The position numbers were made by a program, and so were the translations under genes. Under the pieces are notes generated by a model. That model was not told where the DNA came from, ran no database searches, and was given only the letters and a program-made list of their open reading frames with translations. DNA of 64,000 nucleotides from VAXT01 sp035318925 (GTDB lineage Bacteria > Actinomycetota > Thermoleophilia > Gaiellales > Gaiellaceae), in contig DATHDS010000027.1 of NCBI GenBank assembly GCA_035318925.1, positions 99,754 through 163,753 on the forward strand. The letters run 5' to 3'. Below are positions 33,024 through 42,160 of the stretch, one piece after another. Each line of letters opens with the position of its first letter. Position 1 is the first letter of the stretch.

Positions 33024-33564
33024 GGCTCGCCTCCCTGACGGCGTCGAGAAAGAGCTCGTGCACCCTCGTATCGTCGGTCAATTCTGGATGGAAGGTAGCG
33101 ACCAGGAAGCGTCCCTGCCGGAGAAGGACCGGCTCGCCGTCGAGCTCGGCCAGCACCTCGACATCTTCGCCCACCCACTCTACTCGCGGCGCCCGGATGA
33201 ACACACCACGCAGCGGCTCGTCCTCGCCGGCGAGCCGGAGATCGGCCTCGAAGCTCGCCACCTGGCGCCCATAGGCGTTGCGCGCGACGTCGACGTCCAG
33301 GAGACCGAGGTGTTCCTGGTCGAGGACGATCAGCCCGGCGCACGTGCCGAGGACCGGGCGCTCGAAGCTCCGCACCGCCTCCTCGAGCCCGTACAAGCGC
33401 ATCAGGCGCATGAACGTCGTCGACTCCCCGCCAGGGATGACGAGCCCGTCTAGCCCGTCGAGCTGGTCCGGCTTCCGCACTTCCAGTGGGTCCGCGCCGA
33501 GGCGCCGCAGCATCGCCGCGTGCTCGCGGAAATTTCCCTGCACAGCCAGGACGCCGATCTTCAT
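33010..33564 (-). CDS. pdxT: Glutaminase subunit PdxT of pyridoxal 5'-phosphate synthase
   Basis: Class I glutamine amidotransferase that passes ammonia to PdxS. 184 residues with GVLAVQGNFREH at the N-terminus, the PGGESTT loop, catalytic cysteine in LGTCAGLI and the His/Glu pair in ATFHPELT. The ATG (33564) follows TACAAT (33572-33577) by seven bases, so the transcript seems to start here instead of in pdxS. Confidence 0.95.
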   Translation of the reverse strand: MKIGVLAVQGNFREHAAMLRRLGADPLEVRKPDQLDGLDGLVIPGGESTTFMRLMRLYGLEEAVRSFERPVLGTCAGLIVLDQEHLGLLDVDVARNAYGRQVASFEADLRLAGEDEPLRGVFIRAPRVEWVGEDVEVLAELDGEPVLLRQGRFLVATFHPELTDDTRVHELFLDAVREASLVRT

Positions 33565-33585
33565 GCCTCTAATTGTAGATTCGGG

Positions 33586-34539
33586 CTACAGGAGCTCGGC
33601 GGCCGGAATCGCGTCGCGACGCCGCCTCGCAATGAATAGGCCGATCGCGACGAACACGAACCCGAGAATCGCGTACGTGACAGGAGGCACCCAGACGTGG
33701 TTCCCGCCACCGGCTAGAGGGTCGCCGTAGCCAAATCCAAACAGCGGGAACAGGAACAACGAGAGCGGGAAGAACTCCCCACCACTGAATCCCGACCATT
33801 TGTCGGAGAAGTGCGTCGCCACCTGCAGGAGGCCCCACGCGCTGAGCACCACCCAGCTCGATCGCATCAGCCGGTCACCCAGCGCGACGTAGGCGAGCGC
33901 CGCTACGGCGATCAGGAACCACTCGAAGTCGCCGCTGTGGAAGAACCAGAGCAGGCCGCCACCGATCGTCAGGCCCGCGACGACGTGCACCCAGAATCCG
34001 AACGGACGGGACGGGCCGCCGTCGACCGACACACCGACGCCAAGGAGAACTAACCCGACGGCAATCGTCACGATCGCTGTCCAGTTGCCGCCATTCGAGA
34101 TGAGGTCGGTTACGAAGAACCAACCCGCGGCCGCTGCAAGCCCGGAAAGCAACGGAAAGCGGTAGACGGTCAGGGCGAAAACAGCACCAACGAGGGCAAC
34201 GAGCTCAAGGAGGAGCAGGCTCAGATGGAAACCGCCGAATGGTGAGTCGCTGTTTGCGAGCCAGCCGAACCAGTTCTCGAGTGCTCCGACGAGAACGACG
34301 CTTGACCAGACACTGTTGAACGCGAAGAGCCCTGCCGCGACCGCGTGGCCCGTTCGGCGAAAGCCCTCGGCGCATGCAAGGAACGCGGCGAGGACGATTG
34401 CCGCCCAGAGGACGAATCCGGCCTCACCTTTGCTGCTCCCCTGGACCGCGAGCAGCGCTAATCCGGAAGCGAAGATCGTCAGCCCGCCGAAGTAGACGAG
34501 GAACGAAGCGCTCGACCACGGCACGCGGACCGCGTTCAT
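33586..34539 (-). CDS. Membrane protein with about 9-10 spans, unknown function
   Basis: 317 residues, mostly hydrophobic helices with short loops, and a basic C-terminus (ARRRRDAIPAAELL). A motif-like stretch ALENWFGWLANSDSPFGGFH lies between helices. No transporter signature, no charged pore residues and no signal peptide. It is inserted between pdxT and pdxS, which are normally adjacent. Its GC content is slightly lower than its neighbours, and CAA/GTT-type codons are more frequent, hinting at later acquisition. Confidence 0.75.
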   Translation of the reverse strand: MNAVRVPWSSASFLVYFGGLTIFASGLALLAVQGSSKGEAGFVLWAAIVLAAFLACAEGFRRTGHAVAAGLFAFNSVWSSVVLVGALENWFGWLANSDSPFGGFHLSLLLLELVALVGAVFALTVYRFPLLSGLAAAAGWFFVTDLISNGGNWTAIVTIAVGLVLLGVGVSVDGGPSRPFGFWVHVVAGLTIGGGLLWFFHSGDFEWFLIAVAALAYVALGDRLMRSSWVVLSAWGLLQVATHFSDKWSGFSGGEFFPLSLFLFPLFGFGYGDPLAGGGNHVWVPPVTYAILGFVFVAIGLFIARRRRDAIPAAELL

Positions 34540-34576
34540 CGCGGCAACTGTGACGTTCGGGCCGGACGGCCCGGTA

Positions 34577-35461
34577 TTACCAGCCGCGGGTCTCTAGGAG
34601 TTCTTCAGGCGCAAGCGTGGCCGTCGAAAGGCCGCTCATCGCGTCGCCGAGCCCCTGCGAGACGCGGGCGAGCACCTGAGCGTCCTGGAAGTGCGTCGTC
34701 GCCTCGACGATGGCCTTCGCCCGGTCGGACGGGTTGTCCGACTTGAAGATCCCGGAGCCGACGAAGACCCCGTCTGCGCCGAGCTGCATGCAGAGCGCCG
34801 CGTCGGCCGGGGTCGCGATCCCGCCCGCCGTGAACGTCACGACCGGCAGCTTCCCGTTCTCGGCGACCCACTTGACGAGCTCGACGGGCGCGCGCAGCTC
34901 CTTCGCCTCCGAATAGAGCTCGTCGGGATCCATCGCGCCGAGCTTCTTGATCGCTCCGAAGACCGAGCGCATGTGCGTGACCGCGTTGACGATGTCGCCG
35001 GTCCCAGCCTCGCCCTTCGTGCGGATCATCGCTGCGCCCTCGGAGGTGCGTCGCAGCGCTTCGCCGAGGTTCGTGCAGCCGCACACGAACGGGACGGTGA
35101 AGCGCCACTTGTCGATGTGGTTCGCCGTGTCGGCCGGCGTCAGGACCTCGCTCTCGTCGATGTAGTCGACCTCGAGCGCCTCGAGGATCTGCGCCTCGAC
35201 GAAGTGGCCGATGCGCGCCTTGGCCATGACCGGGATCGTCACGGCCTCCTGGATCTCGCGAATCTTGTCCGGATCGGCCATGCGCGCGACTCCGCCGTCG
35301 CGGCGGATATCGGCCGGGACGCGCTCGAGCGCCATCACGGCACAGGCGCCGGCGTCCTCGGCGATGCGGGCCTGGTCGGCGTCGGTGACGTCCATGATCA
35401 CCCCGCCCTTGAGCATCTCGGCAAGGCCGCTCTTGACGCGCATCGTGCCGATCTCGGCCAT
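34577..35461 (-). CDS. pdxS: Pyridoxal 5'-phosphate synthase subunit PdxS
   Basis: Makes PLP from ribose 5-phosphate, glyceraldehyde 3-phosphate and ammonia from PdxT. 294 residues with near-invariant PdxS segments: VKSGLAEMLKGGVIMDV, the Schiff-base lysine region MAKARIGHFVEAQ, DESEVLTPAD, and RTKGEAGTGDIVNAV. TAGACT six bases before the ATG marks a leaderless start. The gap of about 1 kb to pdxT is filled by the membrane protein gene. Confidence 0.97.
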   Translation of the reverse strand: MAEIGTMRVKSGLAEMLKGGVIMDVTDADQARIAEDAGACAVMALERVPADIRRDGGVARMADPDKIREIQEAVTIPVMAKARIGHFVEAQILEALEVDYIDESEVLTPADTANHIDKWRFTVPFVCGCTNLGEALRRTSEGAAMIRTKGEAGTGDIVNAVTHMRSVFGAIKKLGAMDPDELYSEAKELRAPVELVKWVAENGKLPVVTFTAGGIATPADAALCMQLGADGVFVGSGIFKSDNPSDRAKAIVEATTHFQDAQVLARVSQGLGDAMSGLSTATLAPEELLETRGW

Positions 35462-35476
35462 GCCCGAAGTCTAGCC

Positions 35477-36301
35477 CTACGGTTGGAGGCTGAACCGGTC
35501 GGTGACGCGACCCCGTTTGTTGAGGGCGTAGCCATTCAGCCAGTCCGGAGTGACCGTGACGTAGAGGAATCCGTGCTCGACCCTGGCTCGAGTCCGCACC
35601 GGATAGTCGGTTGGACACTGCTGTAGCCGGTAGAGATGTGCGCCCCCGCCGCCGTCGACGACGTACGTAACGCCGTTCCTGGCCGCAAACCGCTCGTAGT
35701 TGTGGTCATGGCCGGACAGGACGAGCTGGACGCCGTAGCGCTCGAAGAGCGGGACCCAGCGTTCCTGGATGTCTTCGCGTCCGAGATGCCCGCCGCACGT
35801 GTACGGCGGCTCGTGGAAGACGGCGATCTTCCAGATCGCGGTCGACGCTGTGAGCTGTTGCTCGAGCCAGGCGGTCTGGGCGTCGTTCACGTTGTTCGAG
35901 TCGAGCAAGAAGAGCTCGGCGTCGCCGAGGGTGCGTGTGTAGTACGGCCCGGGCATTCCGAGCAGCCGGAACTCGTAGCGGCCGTGGCTGACGCGGAAGT
36001 CGTGGTTGCCCAGCACTCCGGAGACCTCGAGCCCGGATCTACGGGCCCAACCAAAGCTCGTCCGCCAGTTCGAGCGGAAGTGAGCCGGGCTCTCCGTGTA
36101 GTCGTTATCACCCAGGAGGACGAGCATGTCCGTCGGGTGTCGCGCCTCGTAGCGGTGCATCGCAAGGCCGTCCGACAATTCGGCCGAGCCGCCGACGCCG
36201 AAGTCGCCGGTGGCGAGAAACGCGACCCGGGTCTGCGCCCTCGTTGAGCCGGCGAGACCGAGGACGCAGGCGCACGCACAGATGAATGCGACCCGGCGCA
36301 T
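35477..36301 (-). CDS. Secreted metallophosphoesterase (purple acid phosphatase-like)
   Basis: 274 residues with a signal peptide ending STRAQ. The calcineurin-like metal motifs are complete: GDFG, GDNDY, GNHDF, a histidine in FHEPPY and GHDHNYER. The YTCGGHLGREDIQERWVPLFERYGVQLVLSGHD arrangement is that of tartrate-resistant acid phosphatases. It would release phosphate from extracellular esters. It ends 15 bases before the pdxS start on the same strand. Confidence 0.9.
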   Translation of the reverse strand: MRRVAFICACACVLGLAGSTRAQTRVAFLATGDFGVGGSAELSDGLAMHRYEARHPTDMLVLLGDNDYTESPAHFRSNWRTSFGWARRSGLEVSGVLGNHDFRVSHGRYEFRLLGMPGPYYTRTLGDAELFLLDSNNVNDAQTAWLEQQLTASTAIWKIAVFHEPPYTCGGHLGREDIQERWVPLFERYGVQLVLSGHDHNYERFAARNGVTYVVDGGGGAHLYRLQQCPTDYPVRTRARVEHGFLYVTVTPDWLNGYALNKRGRVTDRFSLQP

Positions 36302-36756
36302 CCCGGATTCCTACCATGCACGCGCGGCTGCCCCGCGCGCTTCCTAGTCGAAGTCGACGATCCGTGCCCGGAGGCCGGTGCCGAACCGTGCGAACCGCTG
36401 GCGAAGCTCGGTCGCTGTCATTGTGGCCGCCTTTCGTTTGCCGCTGGAGACTTCGGTCATACGATCCACCCGAAGGCGACGAGCAGCAATCCCCCGAAAG
36501 GATCTACCGAGTACCCCTGGCGGGTAGACGAAGCGGGACAGAACGGAAGATCGCGCCGGCCTTCGGCGTCTAAAGGAGGGGCCGGGTCGGCTCCTGCGGC
36601 AAAGCCTCCCCGGCCCCATGTTTGCGCCGCAGAAGCTCAGTGGACGCCGACCCCGCGGATCAGACCTAATTATCCCCCCGCGGGACAAGTCATGCATACC
36701 CCTTTCGGGCGATCCGCTATCCGGTTCGCGCAGGCCGGCGACGGCCGAGGACTAGT
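36302..36756. other. 455-base region without a firm gene
   Basis: It lies upstream of the phosphatase and downstream of the lamin-tail gene, both on the minus strand. It holds two hairpins (listed separately) and a doubtful 38-codon minus-strand frame (36344-36460, starting MTEVSSGKRK). No further gene or RNA family could be recognised. Confidence 0.5.
36578..36617. terminator. Strong hairpin, possible terminator or structured RNA
   Basis: GGGGCCGGG (36578-36586) pairs perfectly with CCCGGCCCC (36609-36617), and GGCT (36589-36592) with AGCC (36603-36606) inside, leaving small symmetric internal loops and a 10-base end loop. A second hairpin, ccccgcGGAT/ATCCcccgcggg (36651-36684), is nearby. 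Neither has a long T-tract. Confidence 0.4.
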
Positions 36757-37488
36757 TCACCGGAAAGCCGGTGGAGGCGGAGTTCGCCCGCACGTACCGT
36801 GCAGACCCGTTCCGGAGCTGATGCTCGGTGAGTTGGCGAAGCCCGGGGTCGGGCCGGCGAGCGCCCAGTCGTTTGCCGACTTGTCGGTGTCCGCGCCATT
36901 GGGCTCGCGCGCGAGCGACACCTGGAGCGTGTTCGAGTCGCTCAAGGGAGTCGGCAGCCCCTCGACGAGACTCACGGGGCCTGGAAAGCCGTCGATCTGC
37001 GCCATCGTGATCGAGCCCTCGTACGAGAGAGCGTCGACGAGCGTCTGGGTGCCGGTGTCGATGAGGGCTACGCCGTCGGGCTGGCCGTTCTGGATCTGGT
37101 CGTGTGCACCCGGGAAGCGAATGACGAGTGCGTGGGGCTCCGGCACGACGGCGTCGTCGGCGATCACGAGGTAGCCGCGCGCGGGTAGGCAAGTTCCCGC
37201 GGCTGCGAGCATCGTCCTCGAGTACTCCAGGTTGGTGCCGCCGTTGACGAGCACGACCGCGAAGTCCGCGAGCGGGACGCCCGCACCCGTGCCGTTGAAG
37301 ATCTCGACGAACTCCTGGGTGTCGGTGCCGACATTGTCGTAATCGACCTCGTTGAGAACGAGATGCGCCGCCGCAGGTGTGTCGCGGGCGACCCCGGCGG
37401 AACTCGTTCCGCCCGCGAGCCCGGCGAGCACGAGCACGCCGACCGCGGCCACGACGAGCGGAGCTCGACCTCTTGCGCGAACATTCAT
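36757..37488 (-). CDS. Secreted lamin-tail-domain (LTD) protein
   Basis: 243 residues from ATG 37488; the frame upstream to 37650 lacks signal-peptide logic and was not used. The signal peptide (PLVVAAVGVLVLAGLAGG) is followed by an LTD domain: LVLNEVDYDNVGTDTQEFVE, IFNGTGAGVPLADF, then an ARGYLVIADD strand and a DGVALID segment. LTD proteins are extracellular and often attached to nucleases or calcium-binding enzymes; here the domain stands alone with a threonine/proline-rich tail (TPPPPAFR). Confidence 0.8.
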   Translation of the reverse strand: MNVRARGRAPLVVAAVGVLVLAGLAGGTSSAGVARDTPAAAHLVLNEVDYDNVGTDTQEFVEIFNGTGAGVPLADFAVVLVNGGTNLEYSRTMLAAAGTCLPARGYLVIADDAVVPEPHALVIRFPGAHDQIQNGQPDGVALIDTGTQTLVDALSYEGSITMAQIDGFPGPVSLVEGLPTPLSDSNTLQVSLAREPNGADTDKSANDWALAGPTPGFANSPSISSGTGLHGTCGRTPPPPAFR

Positions 37489-37737
37489 CAGGCGACCGAC
37501 GGTAGTCCGCGGTCCGCAACACCGAAAGTGGCCGGGCGAGCCGTGTCCCGGCCGGGCATTTCCCACCGAGACGGGCTTCTGAGGAGAAAACGGGCGAGAG
37601 AAGGTTCCCGTGCTGCGAGTCCGCACAAGAACGTCACACCCGCGTGACAATCCGAGCGCGGGCTTCGCCGGGTGCCCACAACAGGGCCCGGCCCAGCTCA
37701 GCTCATTGGCAGAACGGAATGCCGTATCGTCAGCGAC
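37489..37737. other. Intergenic region between divergent lamin-tail and cupin genes
   Basis: About 250 bases. It contains the dyad GTCAC-N6-GTGAC at 37633-37648, which may be an operator, and the cupin promoter box TATCGT at 37725-37730. No gene seen. Confidence 0.5.
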
Positions 37738-38223
37738 GTGACCGAGACGGCGACCTGGTCAGATGCGGGCGCCGGCGAGCACCTCTGGTTTCTGGGCACG
37801 CTGGCAACGATCAAGGTGCCGGGTGAGGCGAGCGACGGGCGCTTCGCGCTGATCGAATTCCTCTTTCCGCGCTCTGCCTCGCCGCCGCTGCACACGCATC
37901 CACAGGACGAGAGTTACATCGTGCTCGACGGACGCCTGACGCTTCAAGCCGGCGAACAGCGCATCGAGCTGGAGGCGGGCGCAACCGCTGTGGTGCCGAC
38001 GGGCGTCGCACACACCTTTCGCGTGGACAGCGACACGGCACGGGTGCTCGTGCTCAGCACTCCGGCGGGGCTCGAGCGCAAGGTGCGCGACGGCGCGGTC
38101 CCGGCGATCACGCCGACACTGCCGCCGAGCGATGCCCGGCGACCGTCGCCCGAGGAGCTGGAGGGCATCTTCCGGGCCCACGGCCAAGTCAACGTCGGCC
38201 CGCCCCTGGCACCCAGCGACTGA
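37738..38223 (+). CDS. Cupin-domain protein, 161 residues
   Basis: Start at GTG 37738, seven bases after TATCGT (37725-37730); an upstream in-frame start at 37672 has no support. The cupin core has PPLHTHPQDESYIVLDG with two histidines and a glutamate as metal ligands, and a second motif GVAHTFRV. Quercetin-dioxygenase-like and sugar-binding cupins share this arrangement, so the substrate cannot be named. The C-terminal 50 residues are proline-rich and variable. Confidence 0.8.
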   Translation: MTETATWSDAGAGEHLWFLGTLATIKVPGEASDGRFALIEFLFPRSASPPLHTHPQDESYIVLDGRLTLQAGEQRIELEAGATAVVPTGVAHTFRVDSDTARVLVLSTPAGLERKVRDGAVPAITPTLPPSDARRPSPEELEGIFRAHGQVNVGPPLAPSD

Positions 38224-38364
38224 CCACCAGCTCCGAGCGGTCACCTGACCGTTCCGGCCATGAGCGGTGCCCTGACACCGGACGTGTACGGCCGGGACGA
38301 GGCTCCCGGCGACCGCCGCCGCTCGTGTACCGGCACGGAGCTGGGCTACGCTTGCGCCGCTGCA

Positions 38365-38438
<74 letters not shown>

Positions 38439-38460
38439 TCTCGCTCCTTGCCCGGCGACG

Positions 38461-38489
38461 ACATGTCCGGTACCAGGCACCGGACATGT
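38461..38489. terminator. Perfect 11-bp hairpin after the tRNA gene
   Basis: ACATGTCCGGT (38461-38471), 7-base loop, ACCGGACATGT (38479-38489). It lies 23 bases after the tRNA and about 40 before the YjbQ start, so it likely ends tRNA transcription. A similar half-element (ACCGGACGTGTACGG) occurs near 38275, so it may belong to a small dispersed palindrome family. Confidence 0.6.
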
Positions 38490-38530
38490 ACCGCTGCAGC
38501 CTCCTGCGGGCGGCGCTAACATCGGTGGCG

Positions 38531-38983
38531 GTGAAGGTGTTCCAGCACGAGCGGCGTCTGAGGACGGCCGGGGGGCTTTCGGTACGGGACATCACCGACG
38601 AAGTGACCGAGTCCATCCGCGAGAGCGGCGTGCGGGACGGGATCGTCTGCGTCTACTCGCCGCACACGACCTGCTGTGTCCGCGTCAACGAGTTCGAAGA
38701 CGGGTTCCTCCAGGACTTCACGGCTCTCCTCAAGAGCCTCGTCCCGAGCGACAAGTACTACGCCCACGACGACTGGGACCGCCGTACCGAGAACATCTGC
38801 GAGGAGGACATGGAGCTCGGCAACGGCCACTCGCACTGCATGTCGATGCTCCTCGGCTCGGCCGGCGAGGCGATCCCCGTTCGAGACGGCGAGCTCTGCC
38901 TGGGGACCTGGCAGCGCGTGCTCTTCCTCGAGCTCGACCGGGAGCGCGAGCGCCGCTGGATCGTCCAGGTCGTCGGCACTTAG
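38531..38983 (+). CDS. YjbQ/UPF0047 family protein
   Basis: 150 residues from GTG 38531 (TAACAT eight bases upstream). Conserved features: VYSPHTTCCVRVNEFEDGFL, DKYYAHDDWDRRTENICEED and NGHSHCMSMLLGSAGEAIPV, with the histidines and glutamates that bind metal, and the closing GTWQRVLFLELDR. Relatives show weak thiamine-phosphate synthase activity when overproduced; the natural role is unresolved. Frames starting within the tRNA were rejected. Confidence 0.92.
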   Translation: MKVFQHERRLRTAGGLSVRDITDEVTESIRESGVRDGIVCVYSPHTTCCVRVNEFEDGFLQDFTALLKSLVPSDKYYAHDDWDRRTENICEEDMELGNGHSHCMSMLLGSAGEAIPVRDGELCLGTWQRVLFLELDRERERRWIVQVVGT

Positions 38984-39052
38984 ACCGGCTCACGCCGGCG
39001 GACACGGCGAGAGAGCCGCCGGGTCCGCCGGAATCACTTCGTGCTTCTCGAA

Positions 39053-39445
39053 CTAGGGCGAGAACAGCGCGAGCAACGAATTGAACACAGAGACGTTCGG
39101 CGGCATCTGGGTCGGAGCCCGCGTGATTTGCACGGCGTCGCAGACGCCGAAGTCGTTGACTGCGACCTGCGGGCCGAAGATCGGCGCACCGTTCACCTGG
39201 TCGATGACGGTCCACGTCCCCTGGAAGGCGTCGGCGGTCACGGCGGTGGCGCAACCCGCATAGACGATCGCTATCGCCGCATGCAGGTCCGCCGTCTTCA
39301 CCTGCTTCTGGAGCGTCTTCACCTGCTTCTGGAGCGTCTTGATCTGGCGGGCGAGCTGCCTGTTCGTAGGCCCCGCAGACTGTGCCGGAGCCGCGAGCAC
39401 GAGCGCGACGGCCACCATGACGGCTGCCGCGATGAGGCGCTTCAT
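39053..39445 (-). CDS. Small secreted protein with a heptad-repeat coiled coil
   Basis: 130 residues with a signal peptide ending PAQSAG and a GGGGAGG site eight bases before the ATG. Residues about 28-52 form a short coiled coil, IKTLQKQVKTLQKQVKTAD, encoded by a near-perfect 21-base tandem repeat. The rest contains two cysteines (YAGCATAV and FGVCDAVQ). Function unknown; a self-associating surface protein is plausible. Confidence 0.7.
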   Translation of the reverse strand: MKRLIAAAVMVAVALVLAAPAQSAGPTNRQLARQIKTLQKQVKTLQKQVKTADLHAAIAIVYAGCATAVTADAFQGTWTVIDQVNGAPIFGPQVAVNDFGVCDAVQITRAPTQMPPNVSVFNSLLALFSP

Positions 39446-39508
39446 TTCGACCTCCCCTGTCGAATGTCAGGGGCATCTTTCACCCAAACGGCAACAAAAG
39501 CCAGCGTT

Positions 39509-40117
39509 TCAGGTCCAGCGGAACCGGTTCGTCCCCAGCTCCTTCTGGAAGCGCCAGAGGAGCGTGACCGTCAGCAGCGCGGCGAGCGTCGAGCCCGTGA
39601 GGCCTCCGCCGAGATCGCCGAGCGTGTCCGTATAGGCCGTTCGCTCCTCAGGACCACCGCGGATGAAGGTGAAGTACTCGCCGAGCTCCCAGAGGATGGC
39701 GGTCAGCGCGCCGAAGCCGATCATGAGGCCCGCGGTGTTCACACGGCCGAGTGGAAACCGGAGGAGGAACTGCCCGAACCCGACCACGAGGATCGCCCAG
39801 TTCAGGAAGTGGTTGAAGTCGTCCCACCAGTCGATCGAGTCGTAGAGATCGAGCGCGTTGCCGACGACGTCGATCAGGAAGGGAAGCACGAGGCAAATGT
39901 CGAGCCCATACGGGTAACGCCCGCCTTTCCCCCGGCCCCAGCGCCACCAGCCGAGCGGCACGATGATCGCCGCAAGCGGATAGGTGAGCGCGCGGCCACC
40001 CATCGCCTTGCCCTGGAACTGCGGTAGGTCGGGCTCGAGCACGGCGAGCAGGAGCAGGCCCAGAAGCGCGATCTTGACGGCGAGGTCGAGCCAGAGCACC
40101 GGTGGCAGCCGTCTCAC
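39509..40117 (-). CDS. DUF2238/YjdF-like membrane protein
   Basis: 202 residues, six predicted TM spans. Conserved-looking polar motifs face one side: DSIDWWDDFNHFLNWAILVVG, a glutamate-rich LWELGEYFTF and a TDTLGDLGGGLTGSTLAAL segment, as in the YjdF/DUF2238 family. Role unknown. It is divergent from the histidine kinase gene, with about 60 bases between. Confidence 0.75.
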   Translation of the reverse strand: MRRLPPVLWLDLAVKIALLGLLLLAVLEPDLPQFQGKAMGGRALTYPLAAIIVPLGWWRWGRGKGGRYPYGLDICLVLPFLIDVVGNALDLYDSIDWWDDFNHFLNWAILVVGFGQFLLRFPLGRVNTAGLMIGFGALTAILWELGEYFTFIRGGPEERTAYTDTLGDLGGGLTGSTLAALLTVTLLWRFQKELGTNRFRWT

Positions 40118-40175
40118 AACGAGAGGAGACTATCCCTGCATCCGGCCAATTTCCTCTGTACGGTCCCGCGACCCG

Positions 40176-42128
40176 TTGAGCACAAGCCTGTACGGCCTAC
40201 TGAGAGACCGACGCGAGCGCGTCCGCGGCGGCGTGATGATGGTCGCGCTGTTCGTCGCCTACGTGGCCTCGGCCAAGCTCGGCATCCAGTTGTCGGTGGC
40301 GCACGGCGTGATTACTCCGGTGTGGGCGCCGACGGGAATCTCGCTTGCGGCCCTCGTGCTGTACGGCCCGCGGCTCTGGCCGGCGGTCGCGCTCGGAGCG
40401 CTGGTCGCCAACGCGACGAGTGGCGCCTCGGGCCTCGACGCACTCTTCATCTCGGTCGGCAACACACTCGAGGCGGTCGTAGGCAGCGTCCTGCTGCTCC
40501 GTGCCGACTTCCGGCCGGCGCTCGATCGCGTCAAGGACGTCTTCTCTTTCGTCCTGCTGGCGGCGGTCGGCAGTACGGCCATCGCGGCCACGAACGGCGT
40601 GACGACGCTCTGGATCTCCGGACAGGTACGCGCCTCGAACTACGGCTCGAATTGGCTCCTCTGGTGGAGCGGAGACGCGATGGGCGACCTCATCGTCGCT
40701 CCGCTGATCCTCGTCCTCTCGACTCGCCCGTGGCGCCGGCTCGCCAACCGCACGCTGCTCGAGGGCCTCGTGCTCCTCGCCGTGCTCGTCACCATCAGCT
40801 CGATCGTCTTTCTCGGCGGGCAGTGGCGTTACCCGCACCTCCTCTTCCCGGCCTTGATCTGGGCCGCTCTCCGCTTCGGGCAGCTTGGCGCCGTGACGAG
40901 CAGCTTCGTCGTCGCGGCAGTCGCGGTCGCGGGAGCCGTTCACGGGACGACCCCGATCGGCGGCGGCAGCGCGACCGAGATCGTCCAGATTCTCGAGGCT
41001 CTCACCGGAGGCCTCGCCGTGAGCCTGCTCATCCTCGGCGCCGTCCTGGCGGAGCGCAGCGAGGCCGAGCGCGAGCTTGCGTGGGTCAACGCAAACCTGG
41101 CGGAAGCACAGGCGCTCGCCCATATCGGAAGCTGGGAGTGGGACATCGCGGCGAACCGAATCACGTGGTCGGACGAGCTGTACCGCCTGTACGAGCTCGA
41201 CCCGCGGTCCGGCGAGATCGACTTCGAAACGTACGTGGAAAGGATCCACCCAGATGACCGTGAGCGCGTCCAGCGTTCGGTGCGCGAGGCGGCTGCCGCG
41301 CGCCAGCCGTTTGCCTTCGAGCACCGAATCCAGTTGAGCGACGAACGCACCCGCTGGGTGCAGGGGCGCGGCCGGGTGATCGTCGACGAATCGGGCACCC
41401 CCGTCCGGATGGTCGGCACGTCGCAGGACATCACGGAGCGGAAGCGGGTCGACGAGTTGCGGGACTCGATCCTCTCGGCCGTCTCGCACGAGCTACGGAC
41501 GCCGCTGACGTCGATCGTCGGTTTCGCGGTCACCTTGAAGGAGAAGGGATCGCTGCTCGCCGAACGGACGAGGACGGAGATGGTCGACCACCTCGCGGAG
41601 CAGGCGAACAAGCTCGAGCTCCTCCTCTCGGACCTCCTCGACCTCGACCGCCTGCGGCGCGGCTTCGTGCAACCGAGCTTCCGCGAGAGCGATGTAGGGG
41701 CGCTGGTTGCTCAGGTCGCCTCCGGTTACGCCGCCGCGGATCGCGCGATCGAGGTCGACGCCGACCGCGCCCTGGCCGAGATCGATCCGCCGAAGATCGA
41801 GCGGGTCATCGACAACCTCCTCGCCAACGCGGTCCGGCACACGCCTCCGGGAACGGCGATCCGCGTGATCGTGCGCGAGCAGGAAGGCGGCGTCCTGGTC
41901 GCGGTGAACGACCGCGGTTCGGGGGTCGCGGAGGCCGAGCGAAAGGCGATCTTCGAGATCTTCAACCGCGGCTCCACGGGAGAGTCGGACCGCTCCGGCG
42001 GGACGGGAATCGGGCTTTCGCTCGTCGCGCAGTTCACCGCCCTGCACGGCGGTCGAGCCTGGGTCGAGGACAACCCTGGAGGCGGCTCCTCGTTCCGCGT
42101 CTTCCTGCCCGCGCGCAGACCCGGCTAG
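40176..42128 (+). CDS. MASE1-PAS histidine kinase without an adjacent response regulator
   Basis: About 650 residues from TTG 40176; ATG 40236 is an alternative. The N-terminus is a MASE1-type sensor of about eight TM helices (SAKLGIQLSV, PVWAPTGISLAALVLYG, WLLWWSGDAMGDLIVAPLIL). A PAS domain (about 295-410) contains GSWEWDIAANRITWSDELYRL and WVQGRGRVIVDESG, followed by HisKA with SAVSHELRTPLTS and a HATPase domain with DNLLANAVRHTP, NDRGSGV and GTGIGLSL. Because no regulator gene is adjacent, its partner must be elsewhere. The neighbour downstream is an unrelated acidic protein. Confidence 0.9.
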   Translation: MSTSLYGLLRDRRERVRGGVMMVALFVAYVASAKLGIQLSVAHGVITPVWAPTGISLAALVLYGPRLWPAVALGALVANATSGASGLDALFISVGNTLEAVVGSVLLLRADFRPALDRVKDVFSFVLLAAVGSTAIAATNGVTTLWISGQVRASNYGSNWLLWWSGDAMGDLIVAPLILVLSTRPWRRLANRTLLEGLVLLAVLVTISSIVFLGGQWRYPHLLFPALIWAALRFGQLGAVTSSFVVAAVAVAGAVHGTTPIGGGSATEIVQILEALTGGLAVSLLILGAVLAERSEAERELAWVNANLAEAQALAHIGSWEWDIAANRITWSDELYRLYELDPRSGEIDFETYVERIHPDDRERVQRSVREAAAARQPFAFEHRIQLSDERTRWVQGRGRVIVDESGTPVRMVGTSQDITERKRVDELRDSILSAVSHELRTPLTSIVGFAVTLKEKGSLLAERTRTEMVDHLAEQANKLELLLSDLLDLDRLRRGFVQPSFRESDVGALVAQVASGYAAADRAIEVDADRALAEIDPPKIERVIDNLLANAVRHTPPGTAIRVIVREQEGGVLVAVNDRGSGVAEAERKAIFEIFNRGSTGESDRSGGTGIGLSLVAQFTALHGGRAWVEDNPGGGSSFRVFLPARRPG

Positions 42129-42160
42129 CTGTTCCGCACAGCCGCGTAAGCTTCCGTAGC

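Noticed and set aside
36344..36460. 38-codon minus-strand frame (MTEVSSGKRK...)
   Set aside because: Only a weak GGTGGA upstream and no recognised family; left within the intergenic description.
36541..36620. Possible c-di-GMP-I riboswitch (GCAAAGCCTCC core)
   Set aside because: Only a short core-like string matches; the rest of the aptamer stems and the tetraloop receptor are absent.
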